Below are positions 1-12,320 of a stretch of 64,000 bases of DNA, in pieces (positions within the stretch are counted from its first letter, which is position 1; the number at the start of each line of letters is the position of its first letter). The notes beneath the pieces are model-generated. The model was given only the letters and a program-made list of their open reading frames with translations, ran no database searches and had not been told where the DNA came from. Source of the DNA: Chaetorhynchus papuensis (Eukaryota; Chordata; Aves; Passeriformes; Rhipiduridae); assembly GCA_013396525.1 (NCBI GenBank), contig VWYX01000744.1, positions 310,001 to 374,000 of the forward strand, given 5' to 3'. A program made the position numbers and the translations under genes.

Positions 1-434
1 TGTTGTATCACTGTAAAACTCTGAGAAGTGTCTTCACAGCCCTACAGCTCTGCTCTGGGGCTGTGTGAGCTTGCTCGTGGTGGCTGCAGGGTAGCAGTCC
101 ATGATTGGAGTGCTGAAAAATGAATGTCAGAATAATTCATTTTCAGAAAAATGCAAATTTTCTGGATCAAAGTAAATCAAGTTCATGGAACAGAAATCTA
201 GGTAGCAGATAACTGATAGAAATTTCCCGTGGGATTCCCATCTCTGTGGGAGGTTGCTGTACTTTATAGAAATAGAAATGCTTTTTTTTTGTTGTTCACA
301 AAAGCACATAAAAAGGAAGGTCGAAAACAGTTTAAAGAAAATAAGAAACATCTGTCTTCCCCCTCATCCTTTTTTTGTGTAGGTTATTAGCCACTTCCCT
401 GCTAAAACAGATTGTCATATTTTACTCTTATTTT

Positions 435-455
435 TGTGTGTGTGTGTGTGTGTGT
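435..455 (+). repeat. (TG)n microsatellite
   Basis: About ten perfect TG units after a T run, in the intron upstream of the first visible exon. Confidence 0.95.
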
Positions 456-1535
456 AGGTTTAATGTGGAAAAGCACTGGCCAACTGCAAGCTGTTCTTGC
501 ATTTTGATTTTTGTGTGTGATAGCAGCATTTGGAGATAAAAAGTGAAGACAAGAAACTTACTCTTTAAAGTTTATAACCAAACTCCAAATCTATGACTAG
601 GTTACTTGTGACAGCTGTCTTCAGATTTCTTCTCCAGCTCCATTCTTATTGACCATTTCAGCTGCAGTCAAATATTTCCCTTTAGCTGATGGTCATCTTG
701 GAACAGGCAGAGGATGTTGCTGGGACATGTCTGAAGGCAGAAGAGAAGAGCAACCAGGCCATTCTACCCTGGGCAACTCTCCAAAGGAAGTATTACACAC
801 TTGGCTTTCATGCCCTGGTATGTGAGACCTTGTGATTTGACTGCTTGAAGCAGTAAAACCCAAAGTATAATTTGAAGCACAGTTGGTTTTGTACTGTGCA
901 GTATGGACTGTCTGTGTTGGCTGTAAAGGGTATATTGCAGTGATATTATTTAGTGCCTAATTAGCATTTTCTCTCAAAGGTTGCTACCTGGGCTATCTCC
1001 AGCTGTCTTTTTACTTAGGTGAATGTTACATCCTCATTAACTTTTGGAACACAAACCTGCCTTGTGTGGGGTCAGGATTAGTTGCACACAATCTCACTTA
1101 TTGTTTGGGAAACTGAGTCGGGAATTTATTTATCCAAACTCTTGTAGCTGCTCCTCACCTGGCATCAAAGTAGGTGCCAGGTCTTCTGTCCCAAACACTT
1201 GTCCCTGCTGCAGGTACTTTGTCACCTAAAGGCAGCTTCCCTTCACCGGGATACTTGAGCTTTACTATGCTTCGGTGCCCTCTGCTGCTCCCTTAAAATA
1301 CTGCTGTCTCCTTGCTGTCACAGGAACATGGATCATTTTGTTCTACTTCCTTTCTTCTGGAATTTAATTGGCCCAGTAGTTCCCTTGGTGAGGGGTTGCT
1401 AGTAACTATGATTGGAGTAAGGGACGTAGACTGTACTGAAAATTATTTCCTTTGAAGACATTTTTTTTCACTTCTGAATTTCTGACTTGATTCAGACTGA
1501 GATCGTGGGGTTTTCTTGTTTTATGGCAAAGGTAG

Positions 1536-1552
1536 ATATATATATATATATA
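1536..1552 (+). repeat. (AT)n microsatellite
   Basis: About eight alternating AT units, followed by an imperfect inverted repeat around aacagcaatacaacgtatag and ctatacaacatatag (1580-1630). Confidence 0.9.
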
Positions 1553-1769
1553 CACAAGTAGTTTTTATTGCTGTTTTCTTAACAGCAATACAACGTATAG
1601 TTGTATTTCTGCCTATACAACATATAGAATCAGATATTCAAAAGTAGAGGGCCATTTCAGATTCCTGAAATCAGGAGCTATAAACTTTGATTTGGGACCT
1701 TGAAGCCGTCTATGAATTACATTGTAGATTCTTATTCGTTTCTTGTGGTTTTGTTGGTTTTGGTTTTGA

Positions 1770-1786
1770 TTTTTTTTTTTTTTTTT
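1770..1786 (+). repeat. T17 homopolymer
   Basis: Uninterrupted T run preceded by T/G-rich sequence. No SINE body is visible next to it on either strand. Confidence 0.9.
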
Positions 1787-4700
1787 GATGTGCCCCTCCT
1801 TTCCTCTAAAATTTTTTGCTTTATACTAGTTAGTTTGGTAGATCCGTCCTCTGATTACTCCTTTTCTCTAGAAAGAAGCCTTGAGTGTGTAAGCCATTGA
1901 CTGACACGTTTTGCTGTACTGGGGGCCTGTTGTTGCTGTGTGGTTCTGGCTGCAGTGATCTTCGTGTTAAAAATCTGTGGATTAAGATCCCTTCCTGCAG
2001 TTTCAGTTCCTGCAATGTTTTTTTTCTAGCTCTCAGAAATGCCCGTAGTAAAATGTTACATTAGACTTGGTTTTCCATATTATTGAGATACTCACAGAAG
2101 TTGAAGGGAAAAGTACGATTATGTGATGTTTGTGACCTTATGTATATTCAATTAATCCAGTTCACCTTTGTCTTAAGCCAAGCAGTTGTTCTCAGTGCTT
2201 TGGGTGAGGATTGTGTGCCCAGCGTCTCATTTGAATTTGTCCAATTTCACCTTCCACTGGCTGGTTTGTTACACCCTCCTACAATTCACAGATGTAAATA
2301 AACTTCCAGTAACTGTGATTTGCTCATGGGAAGATACTTTCAGTCCTCTAATCCTGTGTTCTCTCTGTTTGTGAAGGTTCATAGGTAAGACATTGTCTCA
2401 GCCCTTAGGCCGTTTTTATTATTACTTTTTGGACCTTCAGCTTTTCAACAATTCATAAAAATGTAACAACCAAAATTGTGGAGGGCATTTCAAAATCAGT
2501 TTCACCATTTGTAAGTGCAGTTGTCATTATTTTCTTACTGAGTGCTCACCTTAGCTGTTTCTATTTATTATTTAGTAATTGTATCTACTTCCTAATTCCC
2601 TTTGTTGATTCCTTAAGGAGAGTCACTCGAAATCTGCCACTCATTTAAATTCATTTATCATATGAATTATTGATTCTGTAAATATTGATTTTAAAGTTAC
2701 AGCAAAAGTTAAGCAGTTTTATAACTACCATTAACCCACCCAGCCACACCTGGTACCAGAGCGTGGCATCAGGTTTATTTGGCAGGACTGCCTCTCTGTT
2801 GGTGTGCATAGCAGAGTTTTTTCTTGGTTCTCTGCTCATGCTCTTCTGTTTGTGAGAAGCACATGATTTCCCTTATCTGCGTGGAACCATTACCTTGGCA
2901 CAGAAAGTGAAGGCAATTTATAATTCTGTTTTTAAGATAGGCTGTCATCAAACCTTGTCCTGACCACTCGGGAGTATCTTATACAAAAAAATAATTGTTC
3001 CTAGATTGGTGATTGATGTAGCAGAACTGATAAAAGTTACATTGTTTAAAAGTGTTTATAAATCACCCTGTCCATATGTTCATTTCCTGTAATCTGTCAT
3101 TATGGTTTCAAACATAATTGTGAGAGACACAAAACTGGCTTCGGAGCGCTCTGGAATGAGGTTTGCTTCCATTTGGGCTACGTTGAAAGGTGGCTCAAAG
3201 CAAAAATTATAATCCTGGAATACCATGTACGTTACAGCAGGATATCTTTGCTCAGTGGTTTTGAGTTACTGAAGGGCGTAGTCCGTCTTCTGAGTTTTTC
3301 CCCTTGCATTGCTGGGATTTATGCATAGTAACTGGGCCGGTTAAAGGGATTGCTTGGCAGAGAGGACCGTGGTTTTTTTAAATACAATTCTTTTTCTCGC
3401 TTGGGAGGTTAACATTATGACAAGCTGGGTTTACAGTCAGGGCTGAGTGGGGATTTTGGCTCTGTCCGACACAGATGGGCTACCAGAGCACTGTGTGCTA
3501 TGACCACAGCACAGAGCTCTCTGCTCTGTTCCTGAGGATGCTTCCCAGTTCCTCAGCTAGGCCCGGGAGCTGAGTGAGGGAGCAGTTACTGCAGCAAGAG
3601 TGAAATCTGAAACACTCTCTTCGTGCACAGGTTTTTTGCATTGCAAGGGATGGAAAAGTAGTTTTGGAGAAGCAGTCTGACTTTTACTATCTTTTAGTTC
3701 TTTGTCAAACTCAGCCAGGAGGATGAGGGAGGCAGTGGTTTACTCTGTTTACTACAAAGTGCCCCTACTCCAGGGTCTTGCTAAAACAGGAGAATAGGTA
3801 GAGCATAAGCATTTTCTAAACTCTTTTAGTCCCTTGAGTACCCAACCATGACTGGTGGTGAGGTTACCAGCCTTCAAACTGTGCTCTTTTCCTTCCAGCT
3901 GAGGATTATTCCTTTGAAGAGGCAAAATAATGCACACAATATTGTCCTCTAAAGCTGCCACGCATTCTTCCAGAAGTGTTATTAACTGTCCACACGTCCC
4001 ATCCAATTTTCCTTAGTCACGAGTCTTGTTAAGGGATCTGTCCTTAGCCCAGCTCCACCAAACTGTATGAGCCTCCTATTCTGCACATTGGACCAGGACA
4101 ACACTTGAATTCAGTATGGTAAAAACAAGAAAATAATTTTTTTTTTCTGCCTTTTTTTTTTATTTAGTACTTCTCTGTTGTCTGGGTAAATTTTCAGCTC
4201 TCTCACTTTGCATATAGGGTTTGTATTGACAGACTGAGGTCTTTGACATCTGTGTCAGTTAAGTAAAACACTTCTTTATTGCCAGCTTGTTTGTAAGGAG
4301 CAGATTTGAATGAGTTCATAACTGTAAATGCAAAAAATGTGGCATTTAAGAGACCCAAGCAAATTATCTGTACTGGGAGATTTGATTTTAGTCAAGAATA
4401 GCTTTTTTGAATTAGGATTTGGGGATATAATAAAAATTGTTAGCTCTGCAGTTGAAAAGTATCCCTTAAGTGCAACTCAGGATGTGCTTCTTTCTCTCCA
4501 TCTGAAAAGTTGGAAAGAAATAACATATTTGTGTTGCTCAGTAAAGCAGGAAGAGTAAATTCTGTTGCTGGTGTTATAAGAGGTCAGAGTACATGGTCAG
4601 CCCGTGCTTCTTCCCAAACCAGCAAATCAATGCTTTATCCCTGTTTTCCAGCAGAGAATGTATTGGCTCCTTCAGGTTTTATATTCATGCATTTTTATCA

Positions 4701-7700
4701 AAATAGGGTTGGTGTGATGGTACATTTCAGTGCTCTTTTATTTATCCATCCCTTCATTAGCATTTTATAGTTGCAGTTTTAGAAGAGATTTCCTTTAAAA
4801 ACATGATCAGTTTTACTGTTAACTGAGGAACTTTCTCTTACTTGGGAAAATTGTTGGTAGTGTCTGAACAGTTACACGCCAGCAAAATTGGATTTTTGTA
4901 TTTTCCCTCAATGCATCTCTGACTTAGATTTGTACTCACTTTGTGTGTGTGCAGACACACTTGAGATCTGCTTTTAATTACTGGATGGGATTTACAAATC
5001 AGAAATGCAAACACGAGCACACAGCTTTTTAATCATATGTAAGTCACCTTTCAAAAACTGTCAAGGAATCATATTTTTAGAAGCCTATTATTTGTATAGA
5101 CACAAGTAATGCAATAGCTCAGTCTTTGAGATTATGAACACGCTTATGATGAGAATATTCTTGGCATAAGTCAGGAGTATTATATAATAAGGAAACAATG
5201 TCTTTTTATACTTTTCTTCCAAAACATTCCCTAGTGAGAACTAGGCGAAAAAAAACCCCATAGGATTGCCTATGAATAGATCTCCTTGCAACATGATAAC
5301 TTCAGCCAAATTACACAAAGTAGATTTAAAATCCTTCTCATGTTTTCATAGTTATGTTTTTAAAACCCTCTGTTGGCATCTAATATGAATTCTGATTGTG
5401 TAAGACCCAGACCAACAATGTATAGATGGTATTAAACTGTCCCTCTGGCAGCATGGATGCCCAAAAGGCAGGAGACCCTGTTGTCAAAAGCAATAAACTC
5501 TTTGAGTGAGAGAAAATGAAAGCAGTGGGACTAATCCAGCTTTACCTGGTGCCCCAGAATGTACAGAAGAGCAGTGCTGAGGGCTGAGGAAAATGTCCTT
5601 GGCTCAGTGGTGCCGTAGGTTTACGATTGTGTACACCATGAATGTAAAACCTAACTGAAGGTCAGCTCCTCTGTAATGCAGCCTTCAGAAAGGTCAGTGA
5701 CCTGCTCTAGCAAGAGGTGCCAGGAAGGAAGGGGAGGGATTGGCCCCTAAAACAGCTCAGATTCAGAAAATAGATGAGTGGTAGGTGGTTACCTCTCTTC
5801 ACTCCTTTTGCTTCCCCTGGGACTTTTGTAGCTCTCCAGTGTAACACAAAATACAGCCCAGTACCTTCCACATGGCCACGTGCAAATGCTGAGAACTGAG
5901 GCAGAGCACAGTGAAGATGAATGTGGATATAGCAGCTGCTGTCTGTGTTAGTGATGCTTCCTAGTGTTTCATGAGTCGTTTCTAAAGAAACCTGTTAATC
6001 CATGGTGGCCAAGAGAATGAGAAAATATATCTGTACAATAGGTGGTATTTATAGTGCAAATGAGGGTTTGGGAGTTAAGTTAATGATCTAAATTGGGCAG
6101 GAATTAAGCATCAGCAAGCTTAAAAGCCCCAAAAGAGAAGTAGTTTTTGGGTGTGCAATGTATTTGTTTCCAGGCAGACCATCTGGGAATAGGTATGGAT
6201 AGCCAGCCTCCAGAAGACCCCAGAATGGGCTTGATTCATCCAAGAATGACTTTTTCCATTAAAATTTTTCTATTTAATTTGTCTACTAAAAAAGAAACAC
6301 AAAGCTGATTTGTGATAAAGGAGTAGAGCTAAACAGTAGTTAGATGATTTGAAGGATGCTGCCTGAAGCGGGAAATAAATCGTGAGATAGCGTGTTTGGG
6401 AAGAGGCCTCGTAACCAGGACACACATCTTGGAAAGAACAGACAGCTGAGAGCTGGACCTTGTCTCCAAGCCAAAAATGAGCCATTGCAAGGCCCATGGA
6501 TTAAAACAGTGGCAGGCCTTTCGTTGCTTTTGTGTTCTGAATCCTGGTTGCTCCTTCAGAGTAGCTCCACCTTAGCCCTTCTCCCCTGGCACAGGATCTG
6601 GTACAGATCAGAGGGAGAACGGCTCTGGAAGACGCCGTACTCTACACCTTGGCTCCAAGGCAGGATCAAATCCCAGTGGACTTTTCCTGGGGGAGATTTG
6701 TTTTTAAATCTATTTGTTGACCAGGATTGTAAAGCCTCCCAAACCCAGCATTTCCTTCTTGTTGTAGTTAGCTTCCCTTATTGTTTGTTATTCTTATCTG
6801 GCTGCTGCTGTGGCTTTGAGCACACAAAGGGGAATGAGATCACAAGCCAAATTTATACTTTCACCATTAGCTATTTGTCATCTCTACAAAGGCTGAGAAG
6901 CTTGTTCTTTATTTTTCGACCCATGGGTTGCTGCTCAGGTAATTTTTAATAGAGTTGAATGATGTGCATGGAAAAGCCATGGAAGTTATGGATGCAGTGC
7001 ATCAGTGAGGAAAAAATACGGGTGCCGATCTCCCTTTGTGCTCAGCAAGATAAATATGATAAACTAATTATGTGGTGGTCTTTGAGTTGACTGATAAATG
7101 GTGAGTGAGATCTTTTCTTAAGGAAAAAAAAGCCTCTTTGGAGGATCTATTTTAAGAAGGAAAATAAGTAATGCCATAAAATGTGGAATGTTAAAAAGTG
7201 TTTGAAATTTGACAGTGGATATACCCGTATAAAATCTGTTAACGGTGTGTTGTGGGCTGCACAGCTCATTGATCTCCTAGCTCTTTGGAAAGCTCCACTT
7301 AATTAATTTAGGTTTATGTCTTTCAGTGGAAAAAGATGTGTGCAACCAAGCAGGAAGTTTTTTCAGGGTTTCAAAATAAATTTGTATATGGAATATGGGA
7401 AAAGATGTAAAAGATGTCTCTCTCTTTCATGCCAAAAAGGGAACTTTGCTATGCTAAAGAGCTTGAAAAAAACACCATTTGAAATCTGTGTGTGTGTAAA
7501 AATGTAATCTTAAGTGGATATTTTTGAGGGTATTTGAAGAAGCATAATTCTAGACTCTAAACAAATATTTTATAGCTGGAGGAGGCTGGTAAAAGAAATG
7601 AAGTTGAGAAAAGTATGTAGGAGATTTTTTCCCCTCTTTGATCTTTATCTGCCCATATGGGTAAGAAATCACATTCACGTCTGTAGGTTGGCTGTATCTG

Positions 7701-7954
7701 ACATGGAATTATGGGGTAGGTCCTTTACAAAACCCAACAAAGTGAGCGAGATACTTTCCATCACTTTCAATGGCTTTTATATCGAGTTTTATTCACTGAG
7801 TGCCTGACAGTGGTATTTTGGTTATCTTTCATTTACCAGAGTATTTGGCAGAATTAAAAACAAAAAGGGACTTTGCTGGTCAATTTATTTACACAAATCC
7901 TCCTTAAGTCTAAATGCCAATATCCCTTTTAATAATAAAATCCAGAACACACGA

Positions 7955-7974
7955 CCCCCCCCCCAAAAAAAAAA
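7955..7974 (+). repeat. C10-A10 homopolymer junction
   Basis: Ten C are followed directly by ten A, a few bases upstream of the region showing LINE-1-like homology. Whether it marks the 5' break of that relic or is independent slippage cannot be told. Confidence 0.9.
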
Positions 7975-7994
7975 CCTCCTCCCTTCTCCAAACC

Positions 7995-8580
7995 CTTCAA
8001 ATACAAGCAACCAGGGAATTTTATAAATAGATATTCTTACCTTTACTACAAAAAATTCATGCGGAAGTCCTATCTTGGAATAAGCTATTCATTAGTTGGC
8101 TTGGCAGAAGGAACATAATCCAAATGCATGAGCTGCCAAGAGTATTTTTAGTGGCTTTATATGTTGCCCATTCAAATCTTGGAAAATTTCTTCAGAAAAT
8201 TGGACAAACTGACCACTCATTTTTATGGGCTTTCACAAGATCTAAAAGTGAAAAACAACTATTGTATCTAGCATCTGTTAATGGAGGTTTCAGGCTACAG
8301 AACCTGAGAAGGCACTGCTGGGAAGCTCATACAATAACCCTAAAATATTGGACTGATAATAGGAAACACTGGCACTGAGCAGATATGGAAAGAGTCGTGC
8401 TAATATTCCATATCCAGGCCTGCTGCCCTGTGCCGAGTGCTAAAGATTCTGTGGTGAAACACACACAGTAGTAGAGATCTGGAATGAAATCAGAGTCAAA
8501 CCCAAGATGGATGAAATTGTCTTTTTCTCCCATGAATGCTATTCATTGGGTAATTCCGTCTTTGGAGAGTTAAAAGCCAG
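7995..8580 (+). mobile_element. LINE-1-like ORF2 C-terminal relic (decayed)
   Basis: Translation of the + strand shows the conserved block that follows the reverse transcriptase in L1-clade ORF2. One frame runs from LQIQATREFYK, a TAG at 8028-8030, then PLLQKI and SWLGRRNIIQMHELPR (8094-8141), then FLQKIGQTDHSFLWAF (FLW at 8220-8228), LLYL, NGGFRLQNL (GG at 8283) and a tryptophan-rich tail ending at TGA 8376-8378. The homology continues past that stop and then shifts frame to EIWNEIR near 8474-8494, matching the L1 'W.I' motif near the ORF2 end. The order and spacing fit L1 ORF2 (W...S..GR...KM..LP / FIW / GG..LP / YW / IW). It has at least two stops and one frameshift, so it is not functional. 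L1 versus Tx1 subclade cannot be settled; ends are approximate. Confidence 0.75.
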
Positions 8581-9075
8581 GAACTTGGACACAGAAGAGA
8601 AAAGCAAGTTGTGCTAACATTTTTCCAAATGGGGAAATATATGTCTTTACCCCACGTGTGTAATTAAGCCCTCATCTTCCTTTATTTGAAGTCAGTGGCT
8701 TTTTCTTTTTCTCTTGCTTCTTTGGGAATTGGATCTAGACCTGTGCTGCCATTGTAACTGTTCCCTAGACAGGTTTTTTTCCCTCCCCAAAGCTGGAAGC
8801 TAGAAAATCAATAAAAGGAAAACTATTCACCAGATATCGAATGAGTTTCAGTGGATTATATTTTATTTGACTCAAAGTGGAAAGGAATGACAAGAGAATA
8901 TTACATTTTTAATCCCACATAAAATACATTTCTGGGAAACTGTTCTCTGCACGTGGACCTTTTTTTCTCAGCAGAAGTCTTTTTTTAACCTGTATGTAAG
9001 TTATAGCCAAAGTCTGCCCTCAGAACTTCTGCATGTCCTCTGCAAGATGAGATATAGGTAGGAGATTTTAATGTT

Positions 9076-9185
9076 TGGAGGTTTTTTTAGTTGTTTTTTT
9101 GGGGGGATTTTTTTTTCTTATCTAAAAAAAAACCCAACAAAACCCTCAAAACAAACAAACAAAAAACCCAACAAAACAAAACAGA
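9076..9185 (+). repeat. T/G-rich to A/C-rich low-complexity stretch
   Basis: The first half is T runs broken by G (gttgtttttttggggggatt) and the second half is A runs broken by C (aaaacaaacaaacaaaaaac). The halves are loosely complementary, so the stretch could fold as an imperfect hairpin. No recognisable element body flanks it. Confidence 0.7.
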
Positions 9186-12100
9186 CTTCCTGAAGAATTT
9201 AAGTGTGTTTTGGTGCCTGTGAGGGAACATAGCTGGAGGAAGCTTGAGATGTCAGAAGTGGTACAAGCTTTTGACTGTGAAAAAGCAGAGATCAAACAAA
9301 AATAACCCCTCTGGCAGAGCAGCAGCAGCTTTAGGACCCATTTTAGCTGTGCAGGTGCCCACCAAGGAAGGTTCCCAACACCCTCAGGTTGGGCTGCCCT
9401 TGTGTGAAGCGACCCCTTCCAAACAATGAATGAAACTGTTCTTCCAGGGCAGGAAATCAGCTGGAGCCAGTGGAGCTGAGCAAACTCAAATATTCAATTT
9501 GTCTCTAATTGAAGCATGAGTAATAAAAAGAAACACTCCAATTGTTTTTTGATTTTGGATCGGTTATGCCATCGCTTAATATCACCCAAAGATAAGCTCA
9601 TGGTTACAGGGGCAAGAACTGTTTTCTCTGAGAAGAAAACTCATCTGGCTAAATTTGATTTATGCCACAGTACAGAGGCACCATGATCAGGCTGACAAGT
9701 TTTACAGTTACTTTGGGCAGGATTTCAGTCAGACTGCTTTTCAGTTATGGGCTTAGTAAACTCTCTCTCAATATAACAATTTAAAACGATTCTTCAAAAA
9801 GTGATGTCTACCTTAAAAATCAGGGGTAACAAATACATTAGCATAAACCAATTCCTTTGAAATTCAAAATTTATAAACTTGTCTCGATTTATAGAAATAA
9901 AATTTAGGATTTGTGTAATTGCTGTCATCTGACAATATGTATTTAATATTTTTCCTTTTGACATTTGTTCTGTTGCCAGGCTGTATCTGCTTATGGTCCG
10001 TGATCTGCTTTGCATTACTTTTATAGAAATATTACCATTAAAAGTGCTACATGCAGTATTAAATAGCAGGGTGAGGCAGGAGGCATGAGTAGAATCACTT
10101 GTTCACAAAGGAGGAGTTTGGATGCCTCATCTCAGTGATGGGGTATAAATACCTATAATCAAATCATTGCTTTGGCACTGTGGATAATCTTGGTATGAAA
10201 CTGAGGCAGGCAGGAGTGCAATATCCCAATATCCAGGGTTATGAATATTGCAGATTATGGATAGACAAAATGCACAAGAAAGACTTTCCTATACTGGCTG
10301 CTCTTGCTGCAGTTTATTCTTCTGTCAGTATTTCCCCCATAAACTCCTTTTATTCATAGGCTTGGCAGTTAGCCATAAAATTTTGCTTCTAGCAGGAACT
10401 TGGCAGACAGTGTCTCAAGTCAGGAAAATTATTTTAAACAAATTTTTAAAATATATGTATGGGGGCTCTTTTAAAAGTTAGAGGTGCAGTAATTTTTTTC
10501 TGAGAAAAAGGATTGGTTTCAGTGGGGTTTTTTCATTGTAAATTCTCTAAACATTTTCCTAAAAAAGGAAAAAAAATGTTGTAACCAAATAGTGAAAACA
10601 TGACTTTTCTTTCAAAAGCATGTGTGCGAAGGTACTGTACATAAGTGTCAATGACTTGTGTATTTTTAAGTGATGGTTTTGAGGGTATTGCTTTAAATCA
10701 AATACCTCATGTGTCACGGTGATGGAATAAAGCTTGTTATGATGTTATAAACTGTGAGGGAAATAGCATGCACCATAAGTAATTCTAAATGCCCACACTC
10801 CCTCTTTATTTACTTTTCCATAACCTGTCTGTGAGTTTTGTACACAGGAATCTTGGAAAATCAGCCCTCCAGCAAGTTCAGCATGATACAGGAATTAATA
10901 AGGTTGTGTGAGCGAGTGGTGCCATTATGTCAATCATTGTGGTGGGAGTATCCTCGGGCTGTGTGAGCATTTATGGGAGAAGAACAGCCTTCTCATCCTT
11001 CAGGTGGTAGCTTGGTGGTAATATGGGCAAATGCCACCTGGACCACCACAAATCAGCAGGAGAGAAGTTTGATGGTGATTGTGGTTCTTACAGTTCACCT
11101 GTGGGTGAACAATTCCCTCCCATGCTCTCCCCTGTCCCTTTTCTCCTGCAGTGAACTCTTGAGTTTGCTGCCTTGTTGATTTTAATGTAGAGCTTCAGGA
11201 GCTGGCAGCACTCCTGTCATAGCTGTCCCTACCCTGGAATGACTTCCTCAGCTACTGTCAAGTGGGTCTCCATCAGGCGAACACATCAAGAAGGACATGA
11301 GGAGCCCTGAACCAGCACAGGTGTTTTATCAAGAGGAGATGAGTCTGTGATAGGTGCCTGGCCATCAGGAGGAATGTGTGGGATTTCTTTTTGTTTGTAC
11401 TGTTGTTTTACGTGGAAAGCATTATTTAAAAGCATTGAAAAATATGTGATCAGTGAAGTAGGAGTGCAATTTCATATGGTATCAGAATATGGGGAAAAAA
11501 CCCAGAAAAATAAGCTTCAACAGGAAAGGTTTTGCTTATTTGACAGTGGCACCTCTGTGCCCCTGTGTGATCTTTGAAAGCTGATGGTCCTTTCCTTTCA
11601 AAGATATAATGCCCAACCTTTCATTACTCTTCTTTTTCCACTGCCTGTGCTGAAGTGAGACCAGTTTTTAAAATTGCATGGTAAAGCACTTAAAAGAGCC
11701 TTCATTTGGATGTTTGCAAATACATTTAATAAGTTAATTCAAAAAAAATAATGCCAGATATACTTCCCAGAAATTTGAATCTCTTTTTCTATTATGCACC
11801 TGAGGCATTCTGCACGTTGGACTCTGGCTGACCTGTCACCCTGTTTGTGCTGGATGGGGAACATGTGGTGTGCCGTGTGAAGGTGGAAAAATCCAGTGTA
11901 TCCAGGTGCAAACTTTGAATATGCATTCAGTAAAGCTTCCATGAATTACTACTATTTTATGGACTCCAGGAAATACATGGACTGGTGTTAATGCAAATTT
12001 ATAAGTAGGCCCAGAGATAATTGACATATCAAAATGTCTTGAAGGTTGTCTTCCCCTTCACACTTTGTACCTACTGTAGACACCCATATTTGAAAGGGCA

Positions 12101-12189
12101 ATGTTTGGAGTTGCAAAACAGGAGGTGGAAGAGCTCTATAAAGTGCATGAAAATTTTCCTTTGGGCACTGAGATAAAATTCTCAGCTGT

Positions 12190-12320
12190 GCTGCTCTCAC
12201 AATGCACTTCATCCTTCTTCCTGAGGTCAGATTTTCATCTGTAAAATGGACATAATGCATAACCTTAAAAGCTGCAAAGAGAAAGTTTAAAGACAAATTG
12301 TATTTGTATTGTGAGAATGC
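12190..12320 (+). mobile_element. MIR-like SINE relic (probable)
   Basis: The stretch tcagattttcatctgtaaaa, then tggacataat and aaccttaaaagctgcaaaga, resembles the MIR 3' region (cctcagtttcctcatctgta followed by aaatggg-ataata and a cttaaagg block). The 'catctgtaaaatgg' core is the strongest part. Divergence is high, as expected for an old amniote SINE, and the boundaries are guesses. Confidence 0.45.

Noticed and set aside
6392..6949. 185-codon + strand frame
   Set aside because: No domain, signal peptide or composition typical of a protein, no splice or poly(A) context; a frame of this length is expected occasionally in 64 kb read in six frames.
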